From: Rohdeia mirabilis
GTDB lineage: Bacteria > Planctomycetota > UBA1135 > GCA-002686595
Length of the DNA: 64,000 nucleotides
Direction of reading: 5' to 3'
Assembly (NCBI GenBank): GCA_007750655.1
Contig: CP036290.1
Location: 2,914,001-2,978,000, forward strand
The notes beneath the pieces were generated by a model, which had not been told where the DNA came from, did no database searches, and saw nothing but the letters and a program-made list of their open reading frames with translations. Every line of letters starts with the position of its first letter. Within the stretch, counting starts at the first letter, position 1. This document shows, piece by piece, positions 56,776 to 64,000 of the stretch. The position numbers were made by a program, and so were the translations under genes.

Positions 56776-58133
56776 CAGACCGGTTGGCCGAGGAGGCCCA
56801 CGAGTTCGTCGCGCTTGGCGTCGCGCGTGGCTTCGTTGCGCGCTTCGAGGTTCAGTCGCAGGAGCGGTTCCGTGTTCGACGCTCGCACGTTGAACCACCA
56901 CCAGTCCGGATCGGACAGGTCGCCGAACTCGACGGTGACGCCGTCGAGATCGTCCTGCTTCCCGGCCGAGTAGCGCTCGCGGAGCGACGCGATGGCAGCG
57001 TCCTTGTCCGCGACCTCGAAGTTGATCTCACCCGTCGAGTGGTAGCGGCGCAGGTCGGCGACGATCTCGCTCACCGGCCGGTCGCGGTTCGCGGGGACGT
57101 CCAGCACCGAGAGGGCCGTGACCATCGCGATCACGCCCGAGTCGGTGGTGAAGTTCTCCTTGAAGTAGAAGTGCCCGGAGAGTTCGCCGCCGAACAGCGC
57201 ATCGCGCTCGCGCATCGTGGCCTTGATGAACGAGTGCCCCACCCGCTCGCGGATCGGCGTTCCACCGGCCTTGGCGATCTCCTCCTTGACGACCCACGAC
57301 GAACGCAGGTCGTAGAGGATCGCGGTCGGACCGCGCTCGGCGATCAACTGGCGCGCGATCAGTGCGGTCATCAGGTCGGCGCTGACGGTGCGCCCGCTCT
57401 CGTCGACGAAACAGCAACGGTCCGCATCCCCGTCGAACGCGACGCCGACGCGCGCGCCCTTCTCGACGGTGAGCTTGCGAACCCAGTCGAGGAGCTCCTC
57501 CTTGAGCGGGTTCGCCTCGTGCACGGGGAACGACCCGTCCGGCTCCATCAGGATCGAGTGGGCCGCGATCTTCGGCAGCCGCGCGAGGATCGCAGGCAGG
57601 GTGTGGCCCGCCATGCCGTTGCCCGCGTCGATCGCGATCGAGACGGGGTTCTCGAGCGCCGAGAAGCTGGCCACGTGGTCCGCGTACTCGTCGAGCAGAT
57701 CGACGGTCTCTTCGCTGCCGACCCGGGCCACGGGAGCGGGCTGTTCCTCGGCGCACATGCGCTCGATGTCGGCGATGCCGTTCGCGCGGCTGATCGGCTT
57801 GGCGCCGCGCGAGCAGAGCTTCATGCCGTTGTACTCGCCCGGATTGTGGCTCGCGGTCACGCACAGACCGCCGTCGCAGTCGATCGAACCGATCGCGTAG
57901 TAGGTCATCGGCGTCGACGCGAGCCCCAGTCGGATCACGTCGCAGCCTTCGTCGCGGATGCCCTGGGAGACCGCGTCGGCGAGCTCGGGCGAGTGCGTGC
58001 GCATGTCCTGCCCCACGACCAACCGCGACGCGCCCAACAGACGTGCGAACGAGCGGCCGATGCGGCGCGCCAGCTCGGCGTCGAGCTGGTCGGGGTGGAT
58101 GCCGCGAATATCGTAGGCCTTGAAGATCGACAT
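56775..58133 (-). CDS. Phosphomannomutase/phosphoglucomutase
   Basis: A 452-residue alpha-D-phosphohexomutase. The phosphoserine loop is TASHNP, the Mg-binding loop DGDADR, the sugar loop GELSGHFY and the phosphate loop RASNTEPLLRL. The AYDIRG near the N-terminus is the family start; the ATG at 58133 (MSIFKAYDIRG) was chosen over an in-frame codon 22 residues upstream. It interconverts hexose 1- and 6-phosphates for cell-surface sugar synthesis. Exact substrate (mannose or glucose) is undetermined. Confidence 0.92.
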   Translation of the reverse strand: MSIFKAYDIRGIHPDQLDAELARRIGRSFARLLGASRLVVGQDMRTHSPELADAVSQGIRDEGCDVIRLGLASTPMTYYAIGSIDCDGGLCVTASHNPGEYNGMKLCSRGAKPISRANGIADIERMCAEEQPAPVARVGSEETVDLLDEYADHVASFSALENPVSIAIDAGNGMAGHTLPAILARLPKIAAHSILMEPDGSFPVHEANPLKEELLDWVRKLTVEKGARVGVAFDGDADRCCFVDESGRTVSADLMTALIARQLIAERGPTAILYDLRSSWVVKEEIAKAGGTPIRERVGHSFIKATMRERDALFGGELSGHFYFKENFTTDSGVIAMVTALSVLDVPANRDRPVSEIVADLRRYHSTGEINFEVADKDAAIASLRERYSAGKQDDLDGVTVEFGDLSDPDWWWFNVRASNTEPLLRLNLEARNEATRDAKRDELVGLLGQPV

Positions 58134-58233
58134 CGAATCGAGGGGGGAGTTGGGATCGGCGCCCGGCGGGCGCAGGATGGGTCGGTCCGTGCGCCGCATC
58201 GGTGCGGTCTCGGACGCGTGGTCGAGCGGTTGG

Positions 58234-59274
58234 TCAGGCGGTCATGATTCCGCGCAGCGAGCGCACGAGGCGCTCCAGGTCCTTCGCCCCCACGTCCATG
58301 TGGGTCACGAAGCGCAGGTGGTGCGGATCGAGCGGCATCACGCGCACACGGTTCTCGAACAGACGCGCGGCCACGTCGACCGCGCTCAGTTCGGGGTGCT
58401 CGACGCGGACGAGCGCGATGTTCGTGTGGACGGTCTCGGGCGGACACACGAGCCCGTCCATGGCGTGCAGCGCCTCGGCCAGCTGCTTCGCGAGCGCGTG
58501 GTCCTCGGCGAGTCGATCGACGTTCTCGCGCAACGCCAGCAGTGCTCCGGCCGCGATGATCCCCGACTGGCGCATCCATCCCCCGAGTCGCTTGCGGACG
58601 CGCAGCGCCTTCTCGCGGAACTCGGCGGAGCCCGCGACGACCGAACCGACGGGCGCTCCGAGACCCTTGGAGAAGCACAGCGAGACCGAGTCCACCTGCC
58701 GCGCCCACTCCTCGGCGGACACGCCCGAAGCGACCACCGCGTTCGCCAACCGCGCACCGTCCAGGTGCACGGGGATCCCGCGATCGCGCGCGGCCAGCAG
58801 CGGACCGTGGAACCTCTCGATCGGAACGACGCGGCCGCCCGACGACATGTGCGTCTGCTCGAGGCACAGGAGTGCCGTGCGCGGACAGTGGACGAAGTCC
58901 GGACGGATGCGCGCCTCGACCTGCTCACGCGTCATGACGCCGCCCTCACCCTCGATCGTCATCGTCTGCACGCCGTGCAACGCACCCAGGGCGCCGCTCT
59001 CGTAGGAGAGCATGTGCGCGTGCGATTCGAGCAGGACCTCGTCGCCCGGGCGCGTCCAGACGGACACGGCGATCTGGTTCGCCATGGTCCCCGACGGCAC
59101 GAAGAGCGCGGCCTCCTTGCCGAGCCAGCGCGCCGCCTCGCGCTCCAGTTCCTGAACGGTCGGATCGCCGTCCAGCACGTCGTCGCCGACCGGGGCCTGC
59201 GCCATGGCCTCGCGCATGGCGGAGCTGGGGCGGGTGACGGTGTCGCTGCGGAAGTCGGAGTGTTCGACGGTCAT
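58234..59274 (-). CDS. ltaE: Low-specificity L-threonine aldolase
   Basis: A 346-residue PLP enzyme that splits threonine to glycine and acetaldehyde. The PLP lysine is in SLCFSKGLGAPVGS, the N-terminal FRSDTVTRPS is the family start, and HLDGARLANAVVASG holds the PLP-contacting Asp. Length is family-typical. It lies 100 bases upstream of the phosphomannomutase gene, same strand. Acetaldehyde, also made by DeoC in this window, would feed the aldehyde dehydrogenases. Confidence 0.9.
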   Translation of the reverse strand: MTVEHSDFRSDTVTRPSSAMREAMAQAPVGDDVLDGDPTVQELEREAARWLGKEAALFVPSGTMANQIAVSVWTRPGDEVLLESHAHMLSYESGALGALHGVQTMTIEGEGGVMTREQVEARIRPDFVHCPRTALLCLEQTHMSSGGRVVPIERFHGPLLAARDRGIPVHLDGARLANAVVASGVSAEEWARQVDSVSLCFSKGLGAPVGSVVAGSAEFREKALRVRKRLGGWMRQSGIIAAGALLALRENVDRLAEDHALAKQLAEALHAMDGLVCPPETVHTNIALVRVEHPELSAVDVAARLFENRVRVMPLDPHHLRFVTHMDVGAKDLERLVRSLRGIMTA

Positions 59275-59328
59275 GGTTCGACGGTCATGGTTCGGCGCTC
59301 GGCGAGGACCTGGTCGCCTGGGCGGACC

Positions 59329-59334
59329 AGCCTA
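59329..59334 (-). promoter_or_regulatory. Putative -10 hexamer TAGGCT for ltaE
   Basis: On the minus strand GCTAGGCT lies 54 bases before the ATG. Confidence 0.35.
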
Positions 59335-59477
59335 GCGTTCCGGTGCGGACCCCCCGCGCCCCGGCGGGCGGGCCGCGACACTCCTCGCCGGCCCTGGGAC
59401 CTGATCCATGGGGCGCGAACCTCCTGGGTCCAGGGCTCGGCGCGGTTCCCGGCCGGCGGAGTCCCGCCAGAATGGCC

Positions 59478-59519
59478 GGCGACGCGGGCTCGGCGACGCG
59501 GGCTCGGCGACCGGCGCTG
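59478..59519 (+). repeat. 14-base tandem repeat, 3 copies, non-coding
   Basis: ggcgacgcgggctc twice and ggcgaccggcgctg once, in a 298-bp gap between two minus-strand genes. Its unit length, like the 13-base tract, is not a multiple of three. Confidence 0.85.
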
Positions 59520-59572
59520 GTCGGGCGGCCGGCGGCAGGCCGACGACGGCCCCCGACCCGACGCTCCGACGC

Positions 59573-60736
59573 TCACCCCAGAACGCCGCGCACGCGCTCG
59601 ATCGCGCGCTCGATCTCTTCCTTCGAGCTGGCGTAGCTGAAGCGCAGGTAGCCCTCGCCGAGTGCGCCGAACGCGGTGCCGCTGACGGTCGCCACGCCAG
59701 CTTCGTCGAGGAGCAGGTTCTGCAGCTCGTTCGACGTGCGTCCGGTGCCCGTGATGTTCGGGAAAGCGTAGAAGGCGCCCTTCGGCAGCACGCAGGTGAA
59801 GCCGGGGATTGAGCGCAGTCCCTCGACGATCAGGGTCCGGCGCTCGTCGAAGGCCTGGCGCATGTGTTCGACCGCGTCCTGGGGACCGCGGAGCGCTTCC
59901 ATGCCGGCCATCTGCACCGGAGCGCTGGGACAGGAGACCGAGTTGATCTGGAGTCGCTCGGCGTGCTCGACGAGGCTCGCGGGCCACAAGCCCCAGCCCA
60001 GGCGCCAGCCGGTCATCGAGTAGGTCTTGCTCCAGCCGTCGAGCACGATGACGCGATCGCGCAGGTGCTCGTACTTGAGGAGGCTGACGTGGCGCTCGCC
60101 GTCGTAGGTCAGACGCGAGTAGATCTCGTCCGACAGGATGGCGACGTTCGGGAAGCGCTTCAGACCTTCGGCCAACGCGTCGAGCTCGGCCTCGGGAACC
60201 ACTCCACCTGTCGGGTTCGCGGGCGTGTTGACGATGATCAGTCGCGTCCGGTCGTTGATCTTGGCCAGGACGGAGGCCGCGTCGAAGCTGAAGTCGCGCG
60301 ACTCGAGCAACTCCATCGGGACCGCCTTCGCGCCCGAGGCCTCGATCATGGACTCGTAGATCGGGAAGCCGGGGTTCGGATACATGATCTCGGTGCCCGG
60401 CTCGCCGAACATCAGGATCGCGTAGAACATCGTCGGCTTGCCGCCGGGCGTCACGATCACGTTCTCGGGATCGGCGGTGACGCCGCGCACGCGCTGGATC
60501 TCCTCGACCACCGCCGCACGCACCTCGGGCAGTCCCTTCGCCGGCGTGTAGAAGTGGTAGCCGTCCCGGATCGCCTTGATCCCCGCCTCGACCACGTTGT
60601 CCGGGGTGCGGAAGTCCGGGGACCCGATCCCGAGGTTGATGATGTCCTTGCCCGCCGCTTGAAGGGCCTTGGCACGGGCCAGCACGGCGAAGGCGGTCTC
60701 GGTCCCGAGCTGGGACATGCGCGAAGAGAGTTGCAC
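59573..60736 (-). CDS. Class I aminotransferase (aspartate aminotransferase-like)
   Basis: A 387-residue PLP enzyme. Visible are IINLGIGSPDFRTP, VTPGGKPTMF, NTPANPTGG, SDEIYSRLTYDGE and the PLP lysine in DGWSKTYSMTGWRLGWG, and a closing LRFSYASSKEEIERAI. The start was placed at GTG 60736, six codons ahead of the ATG at 60718, because family members begin with the LSxRM-type segment seen there (VQLSSRMSQLG). The substrate pair is probably an acidic or neutral amino acid and 2-oxoglutarate, unproven. Confidence 0.88.
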   Translation of the reverse strand: MQLSSRMSQLGTETAFAVLARAKALQAAGKDIINLGIGSPDFRTPDNVVEAGIKAIRDGYHFYTPAKGLPEVRAAVVEEIQRVRGVTADPENVIVTPGGKPTMFYAILMFGEPGTEIMYPNPGFPIYESMIEASGAKAVPMELLESRDFSFDAASVLAKINDRTRLIIVNTPANPTGGVVPEAELDALAEGLKRFPNVAILSDEIYSRLTYDGERHVSLLKYEHLRDRVIVLDGWSKTYSMTGWRLGWGLWPASLVEHAERLQINSVSCPSAPVQMAGMEALRGPQDAVEHMRQAFDERRTLIVEGLRSIPGFTCVLPKGAFYAFPNITGTGRTSNELQNLLLDEAGVATVSGTAFGALGEGYLRFSYASSKEEIERAIERVRGVLG

Positions 60737-60822
60737 GGGAAGAGCGGGGGGAACGGTGCGGTGGGGAGCGACGAGGGGCCGACGCGCTGGAGAAGTGCCG
60801 TGTCGACGACGAAACGGCGAGC

Positions 60823-60828
60823 AGGATA
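60823..60828 (-). promoter_or_regulatory. Putative -10 hexamer TATCCT for the aminotransferase gene
   Basis: On the minus strand TATCCT lies about 86 bases before GTG 60736. No -35 visible. Confidence 0.3.
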
Positions 60829-60895
60829 CCGCGACGTGGGCGGCGAACGCGAAACCGATGGCGCCCGCGGAGGTCGTCCGGGCGCACCCCTGGGG

Positions 60896-60901
60896 TAGGG
60901 T
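60896..60901 (+). promoter_or_regulatory. Putative -10 hexamer TAGGGT for the iron transporter operon
   Basis: GGTAGGGT lies about 62 bases before the ATG at 60964. Confidence 0.3.
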
Positions 60902-60963
60902 GCCTGGCACGGGGCTTGCCCGCTCGGCGCCCTGCCCCACCGCTCCCCGTCCGACCGATCCCC

Positions 60964-62019
60964 ATGCAGCTTCCCCGTCGGCGCCTCGGCGTCCTCGTCC
61001 CTCTCGTCGTCTCGTTCTTCGCGCTCGGCGCGTGTTCCGGCCCCGAGCCCGACGTCGTGATCTACACGGCGATGGACCAGGTCCACTCCGAGGAGATCCT
61101 GCGACTGTTCCAGGAGCGCACGGGCCTGACGGTGCGGATGGAGTTCGACACCGAGGCGAACAAGACGGTCGGCATGGTCAGCCGGCTCCGCCAGGAGGCC
61201 CACGATCCGCGCTGCGACGTCTTCTGGAACAACGAGATCGCCAACACGATCGCGCTCGCGAAGGAAGGGCTGCTCGAGCCCTACGACTCCCCCGCCGCGG
61301 CCGACATCCCCGAGAGCTACCGCGATCCCGAGCACCACTGGACCGGCTTCGCCCTGCGCGCGCGCTGCCTGATCCTGAACACCGAACGGCTGGGTGAGTT
61401 GGAGTCGGACCCGAGCCGGTGGCCGAGCTCGATCCTCGACCTCGAGAGCTCGCCCTGGAACGACGTGGGATCGGTGGCGCGCCCACTGACGGGCACCACC
61501 CTGACCCACTTCGCCGTGCTCTACGACCTGTGGGGCGACGAGGAGGCACGGCGCTTCGTGAACGACCTGGTGGCGGACAACGCGAACGGTGGTGTGGCGC
61601 TGGCGAGCGGGAACGGGCCGCTGATGCGCAAGGTCGGCGAAGGGGCGCTGGCCTGGGGCTTCACCGACACCGACGACTTCAACGTGGCCCGACTGCGCGG
61701 CTATCCGGTCGAGCGCCGCTTCCCCGACCAGGGCGAGAGCGAGATGGGCACGCTCGTCATCCCCAACACGGTCGCGCTGATGAAGAACGCGCCGCATCCC
61801 GACAACGGTCGCCTCCTGATCGATTTCCTCCTGTCCAAGGAGGTCGAGGAACTGCTGGCGAAGGCGGACTCGGCGCAGATCCCGACCCGCGCCGACGTGC
61901 CCCGCCCCGCCCACGTCCCGAGCATCGCCGACATGCGCGTCATGGCCGTCGACTGGGAGCGAGTGGGCGCCGACCTGCCGCGCGTGCAGGACGACCTGAA
62001 GACGGCGTTCCTGCGTTGA
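60964..62019 (+). CDS. Fe(III) ABC transporter substrate-binding lipoprotein
   Basis: A 351-residue lipoprotein (lipobox LGAC, Cys24) of the FbpA/FutA class, which binds ferric iron through tyrosines outside the membrane. DVVIYTAMDQVHSEEILRLF at the N-terminus, CDVFWNNEIAN, and the late TLVIPNTVALMKNAPHPDNG match that group. It starts a coupled operon: the permease begins within its stop (TTGA) and the ATPase within the permease stop (GTGA). Specificity for iron is from family resemblance. Confidence 0.88.
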   Translation: MQLPRRRLGVLVPLVVSFFALGACSGPEPDVVIYTAMDQVHSEEILRLFQERTGLTVRMEFDTEANKTVGMVSRLRQEAHDPRCDVFWNNEIANTIALAKEGLLEPYDSPAAADIPESYRDPEHHWTGFALRARCLILNTERLGELESDPSRWPSSILDLESSPWNDVGSVARPLTGTTLTHFAVLYDLWGDEEARRFVNDLVADNANGGVALASGNGPLMRKVGEGALAWGFTDTDDFNVARLRGYPVERRFPDQGESEMGTLVIPNTVALMKNAPHPDNGRLLIDFLLSKEVEELLAKADSAQIPTRADVPRPAHVPSIADMRVMAVDWERVGADLPRVQDDLKTAFLR

Positions 62020-63749
62020 GTCGCTGGCTGGTCAGCCTCTGCGCGGTGCTCTTCGCCGCGTTCGCGCTCGCACCGGTCGCGGTGACGCTGCTGCGGATCG
62101 AGAGCTCGGACCTCGGCACGCTGCTGGAGCCGCGCATCTGGAGTCTGCTCGCGCGCACGATCGGACTGGGCCTCTCGGTCGCAGCCGGCTGCCTGCTCCT
62201 GGGCGTGCCCTTCGGCTTCCTGGTCGCGCGCACCGACGTGTTCGGCGCGCGCTTCCTGCGTCCCCTCTCGATCGTTCCCCTGCTCGTCCCGACGCTGTTG
62301 ATGGCGATGACGTGGACGGCGCTCAGCGACGTTCGCGGTCCGGTCGCGACGGCGGTGCTCTTGGTGTTCAGCTACTTCCCGCTGGTCTCGATCTTCACGG
62401 CGCGCGCCGCCGAGCGGATCGACGCACGCCAGGAAGAATCGGCCTGGGGCCTCGGCGGTCTCGTCGCCGTCCTGCGCGCCGACGTCGGAGCGATCCTGCC
62501 CGCGTCGCTCGCCGGCGCGTGCCTCGCGTTCACGTTCGCGGTGAACGACTTCTCGGTCCCCGACTTCGTCTCGTCCGTGGGCGTCAAGTTCAACGTCTAC
62601 GCCGACGAGATCTTCGCCAACTGGAGTCAGTTCGAACGCCCGGGGCTGGCTGTAGCCACCGCGCTGCCGCTGCTCGTCGTCACGCTGCTGGCGCTCGTTC
62701 CCGTGCTGGTGCTGCGACGTCGCGGAGCGCTCGCGCCGGTGACGTCGAGCGCCATTGCACCCGCGACGCTGCCGTTGGGGCGCTGGCGTTGGCCGGCGAC
62801 GCTCTTCGCGTTCGCGGTCGTCGGGGCCTCGTCGCTCGTGCCGCTCGGGCGCTTGGGTTGGGAGGCGAGCGGTGGTCCGTCGGCCTGGCGACCGGTGGCG
62901 GCGCGCGCGGCGATCGCGGGTGAGGAAGCCCCTCCCGCCGCGACCGCACCGCGTCCCGTCGTCCCCGGCAGCGCCACGACGGGCACGACGACGAACAGCG
63001 AGCGCGAACCCGACCTGACGTTCGGCGAACGCCTCGCGGCCGCACCAGTCGTCGCCGGTCGCCAGCTCGACACGTTCGCGAGCGCGTTCGGCAAGGCCTT
63101 CGAGCGCGCCCGCGACGACGTGCGACGCAGCCTGTGGTTGGCCATCGTCGCAGCGACCGCGGCGCTCGCGTTGGGCCTCGTCCTCGGACATGCCGCCGAG
63201 CGCTCGCGCTTCGGCACCGCGATCCTGATGGCCGCGCTCGTCCCGATCGCCGTCCCGGGCACGCTGTTCGGGATCGGGACCGCGACCCTGTGGGACGGAC
63301 CGTGGCTCGCGGAGCTCACCGGCGGCGCGTCGACGGACTTCTACGCCACACCGTCCATGGCGGCTCTTCTGTACATCGGGCGTCTCTCGCCCTTCGCGAT
63401 CCTGATCGTGGCCGGCGCGGTCGCCGGCGTCCCGAAGGTCAGCGAGTGGGCCGCGGCGAGCGTCGGTGCAGGCCCCGTGACGCGTCTGCTGCGCATCGTC
63501 GCGCCCGCGATCACCGGTGCGCTCGCGGCGAGCTGGATCTGCGTCTACGCCTTCGCGATGCGCGAACTGGACAGCGCGCTCGTCGTTCCCGAGGCGCGCC
63601 GCACAGCGATCGTGCGCGTCTTCAACGGCGTCCACTTCGGCCGCGACGAGTACGTCGCGGCGCTGTCGCTGGTCCTGATCTTCACCATCCTGCTGCCCGG
63701 CATGCTGTGGGCGGCCTTCTCGAAACGACCGGCCAAGGTGCTGCCGTGA
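62016..63749 (+). CDS. Fe(III) ABC transporter permease (two fused halves)
   Basis: A 577-residue permease starting at TTG 62016 inside the binding-protein stop. Two sets of helices each hold a binding-protein-dependent transport loop ([24 protein letters not shown] and [24 protein letters not shown]), the EAA-type loops that dock the ATPase. The halves are separated by a Pro/Ala/Thr-rich linker (about residues 295-345). Family members such as FbpB have about 500-550 residues. Overlaps the ATPase gene by four bases. Confidence 0.9.
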   Translation: MSRWLVSLCAVLFAAFALAPVAVTLLRIESSDLGTLLEPRIWSLLARTIGLGLSVAAGCLLLGVPFGFLVARTDVFGARFLRPLSIVPLLVPTLLMAMTWTALSDVRGPVATAVLLVFSYFPLVSIFTARAAERIDARQEESAWGLGGLVAVLRADVGAILPASLAGACLAFTFAVNDFSVPDFVSSVGVKFNVYADEIFANWSQFERPGLAVATALPLLVVTLLALVPVLVLRRRGALAPVTSSAIAPATLPLGRWRWPATLFAFAVVGASSLVPLGRLGWEASGGPSAWRPVAARAAIAGEEAPPAATAPRPVVPGSATTGTTTNSEREPDLTFGERLAAAPVVAGRQLDTFASAFGKAFERARDDVRRSLWLAIVAATAALALGLVLGHAAERSRFGTAILMAALVPIAVPGTLFGIGTATLWDGPWLAELTGGASTDFYATPSMAALLYIGRLSPFAILIVAGAVAGVPKVSEWAAASVGAGPVTRLLRIVAPAITGALAASWICVYAFAMRELDSALVVPEARRTAIVRVFNGVHFGRDEYVAALSLVLIFTILLPGMLWAAFSKRPAKVLP

Positions 63750-64000
63750 CCCAGACCAAGAAGGCGAACACGACCGACCCCGAGGCCGCGCGGAACGCAG
63801 GCGCGCGCGACGCAGGCCTGCGGGTCGAGGGCCTGCGCGTCGTGCTCGGCGAGCGCGCCGTGCTCGACGGACTCGACCTCGAGATCGAACTGGGCGAACG
63901 CGTCGTGCTGGTGGGCCGCTCGGGATCCGGCAAGTCGACGCTGCTGCGCGTGCTCGCTGGTTTCCAAGCGGCCGACGCGGGGGACGTCCACCTGTGTGGC
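63746..64000 (+). CDS. ABC transporter ATP-binding protein, N-terminal part
   Basis: The first 85 codons of an ATPase, from GTG 63746 (overlapping the permease stop) to the window end. [23 protein letters not shown] and the Walker [10 protein letters not shown] are present; the Walker B and signature motifs would lie beyond the edge. It is the expected partner of the two preceding iron-transport genes. Confidence 0.9.
   Translation, partial: MTQTKKANTTDPEAARNAGARDAGLRVEGLRVVLGERAVLDGLDLEIELGERVVLVGRSGSGKSTLLRVLAGFQAADAGDVHLCG

Overview
The window is chromosomal DNA of very high G+C (roughly 70% by eye), densely packed with genes. Many starts are GTG or TTG, and many neighbouring genes overlap by 1-4 bases (ATGA, GTGA, TTGA). 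Several features point to a Planctomycetota bacterium: an ECF sigma factor paired with a membrane Ser/Thr kinase, the McsB protein-arginine kinase, an NhaC-type antiporter with a large outside domain, many lipoproteins and repeat-rich secreted proteins, and a complete ImuA-ImuB-DnaE2 mutasome. That assignment rests on gene content only. No transposon, phage or CRISPR array was seen, and the only RNA gene found is tRNA-His.

Layout. 1-3123 (minus): deoC and two aldehyde dehydrogenases, a deoxyribose-phosphate to acetate route. 3213-6406: an APH-fold phosphotransferase and three lipoproteins (cytochrome P460-like with haem motif, CpcT/CpeT-like, PepSY-like). 6614-9075: egtB-egtD for ergothioneine. 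9160-17093: imuA-imuB-dnaE2, whose three genes carry six in-frame tandem-repeat tracts; 600 bp of non-coding repeats follow. 17697-22068: cupin, tRNA-His, beta-barrel lipoprotein, ThiF/MoeB-like E1 and an overlapping MobA/MocA-like nucleotidyltransferase. 22404-28868: a 1057-residue DUF4388/PEGA membrane protein, a secreted protein, a lipoprotein and a VLRF1-like release factor. 29006-33009 (minus): ECF sigma factor overlapping a five-part protein (zinc finger, Ser/Thr kinase, membrane helix, adhesin-like region, alpha/beta hydrolase). 33123-38997: SnoaL-like protein, asnS, coiled-coil membrane protein, NhaC antiporter, metallo-beta-lactamase lipoprotein. 39030-43699: BatA-like and DUF58 proteins, GAF-SpoIIE phosphatase and a divergent STAS protein (partner switch). 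43831-48909: glycosyltransferase, HAD hydrolase, FecR-like protein, moaA, mcsB. 49242-53093: SLC13 permease and a large lipoprotein of unknown role. 53107-59274 (minus): threonine aldolase, phosphomannomutase, HEAT protein, SAM hydrolase and arginase. 59573-64000: aminotransferase and a Fe(III) ABC importer that runs off the right edge.

Two genome-wide habits stand out. First, degenerate tandem repeats have units of 12, 15 or 18 bases inside genes but 13 or 14 bases in at least two intergenic tracts, so reading frame seems to be selected. They are concentrated in the error-prone polymerase genes. Second, a -10-like GCTAnnnT hexamer often lies only 6-10 bases before the start codon of the first gene of an operon, which suggests leaderless transcripts are common.

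The items most worth follow-up are the sigma factor/kinase-hydrolase fusion, the repeat-inflated mutasome, the bacterial VLRF1-like protein and the compact promoters.
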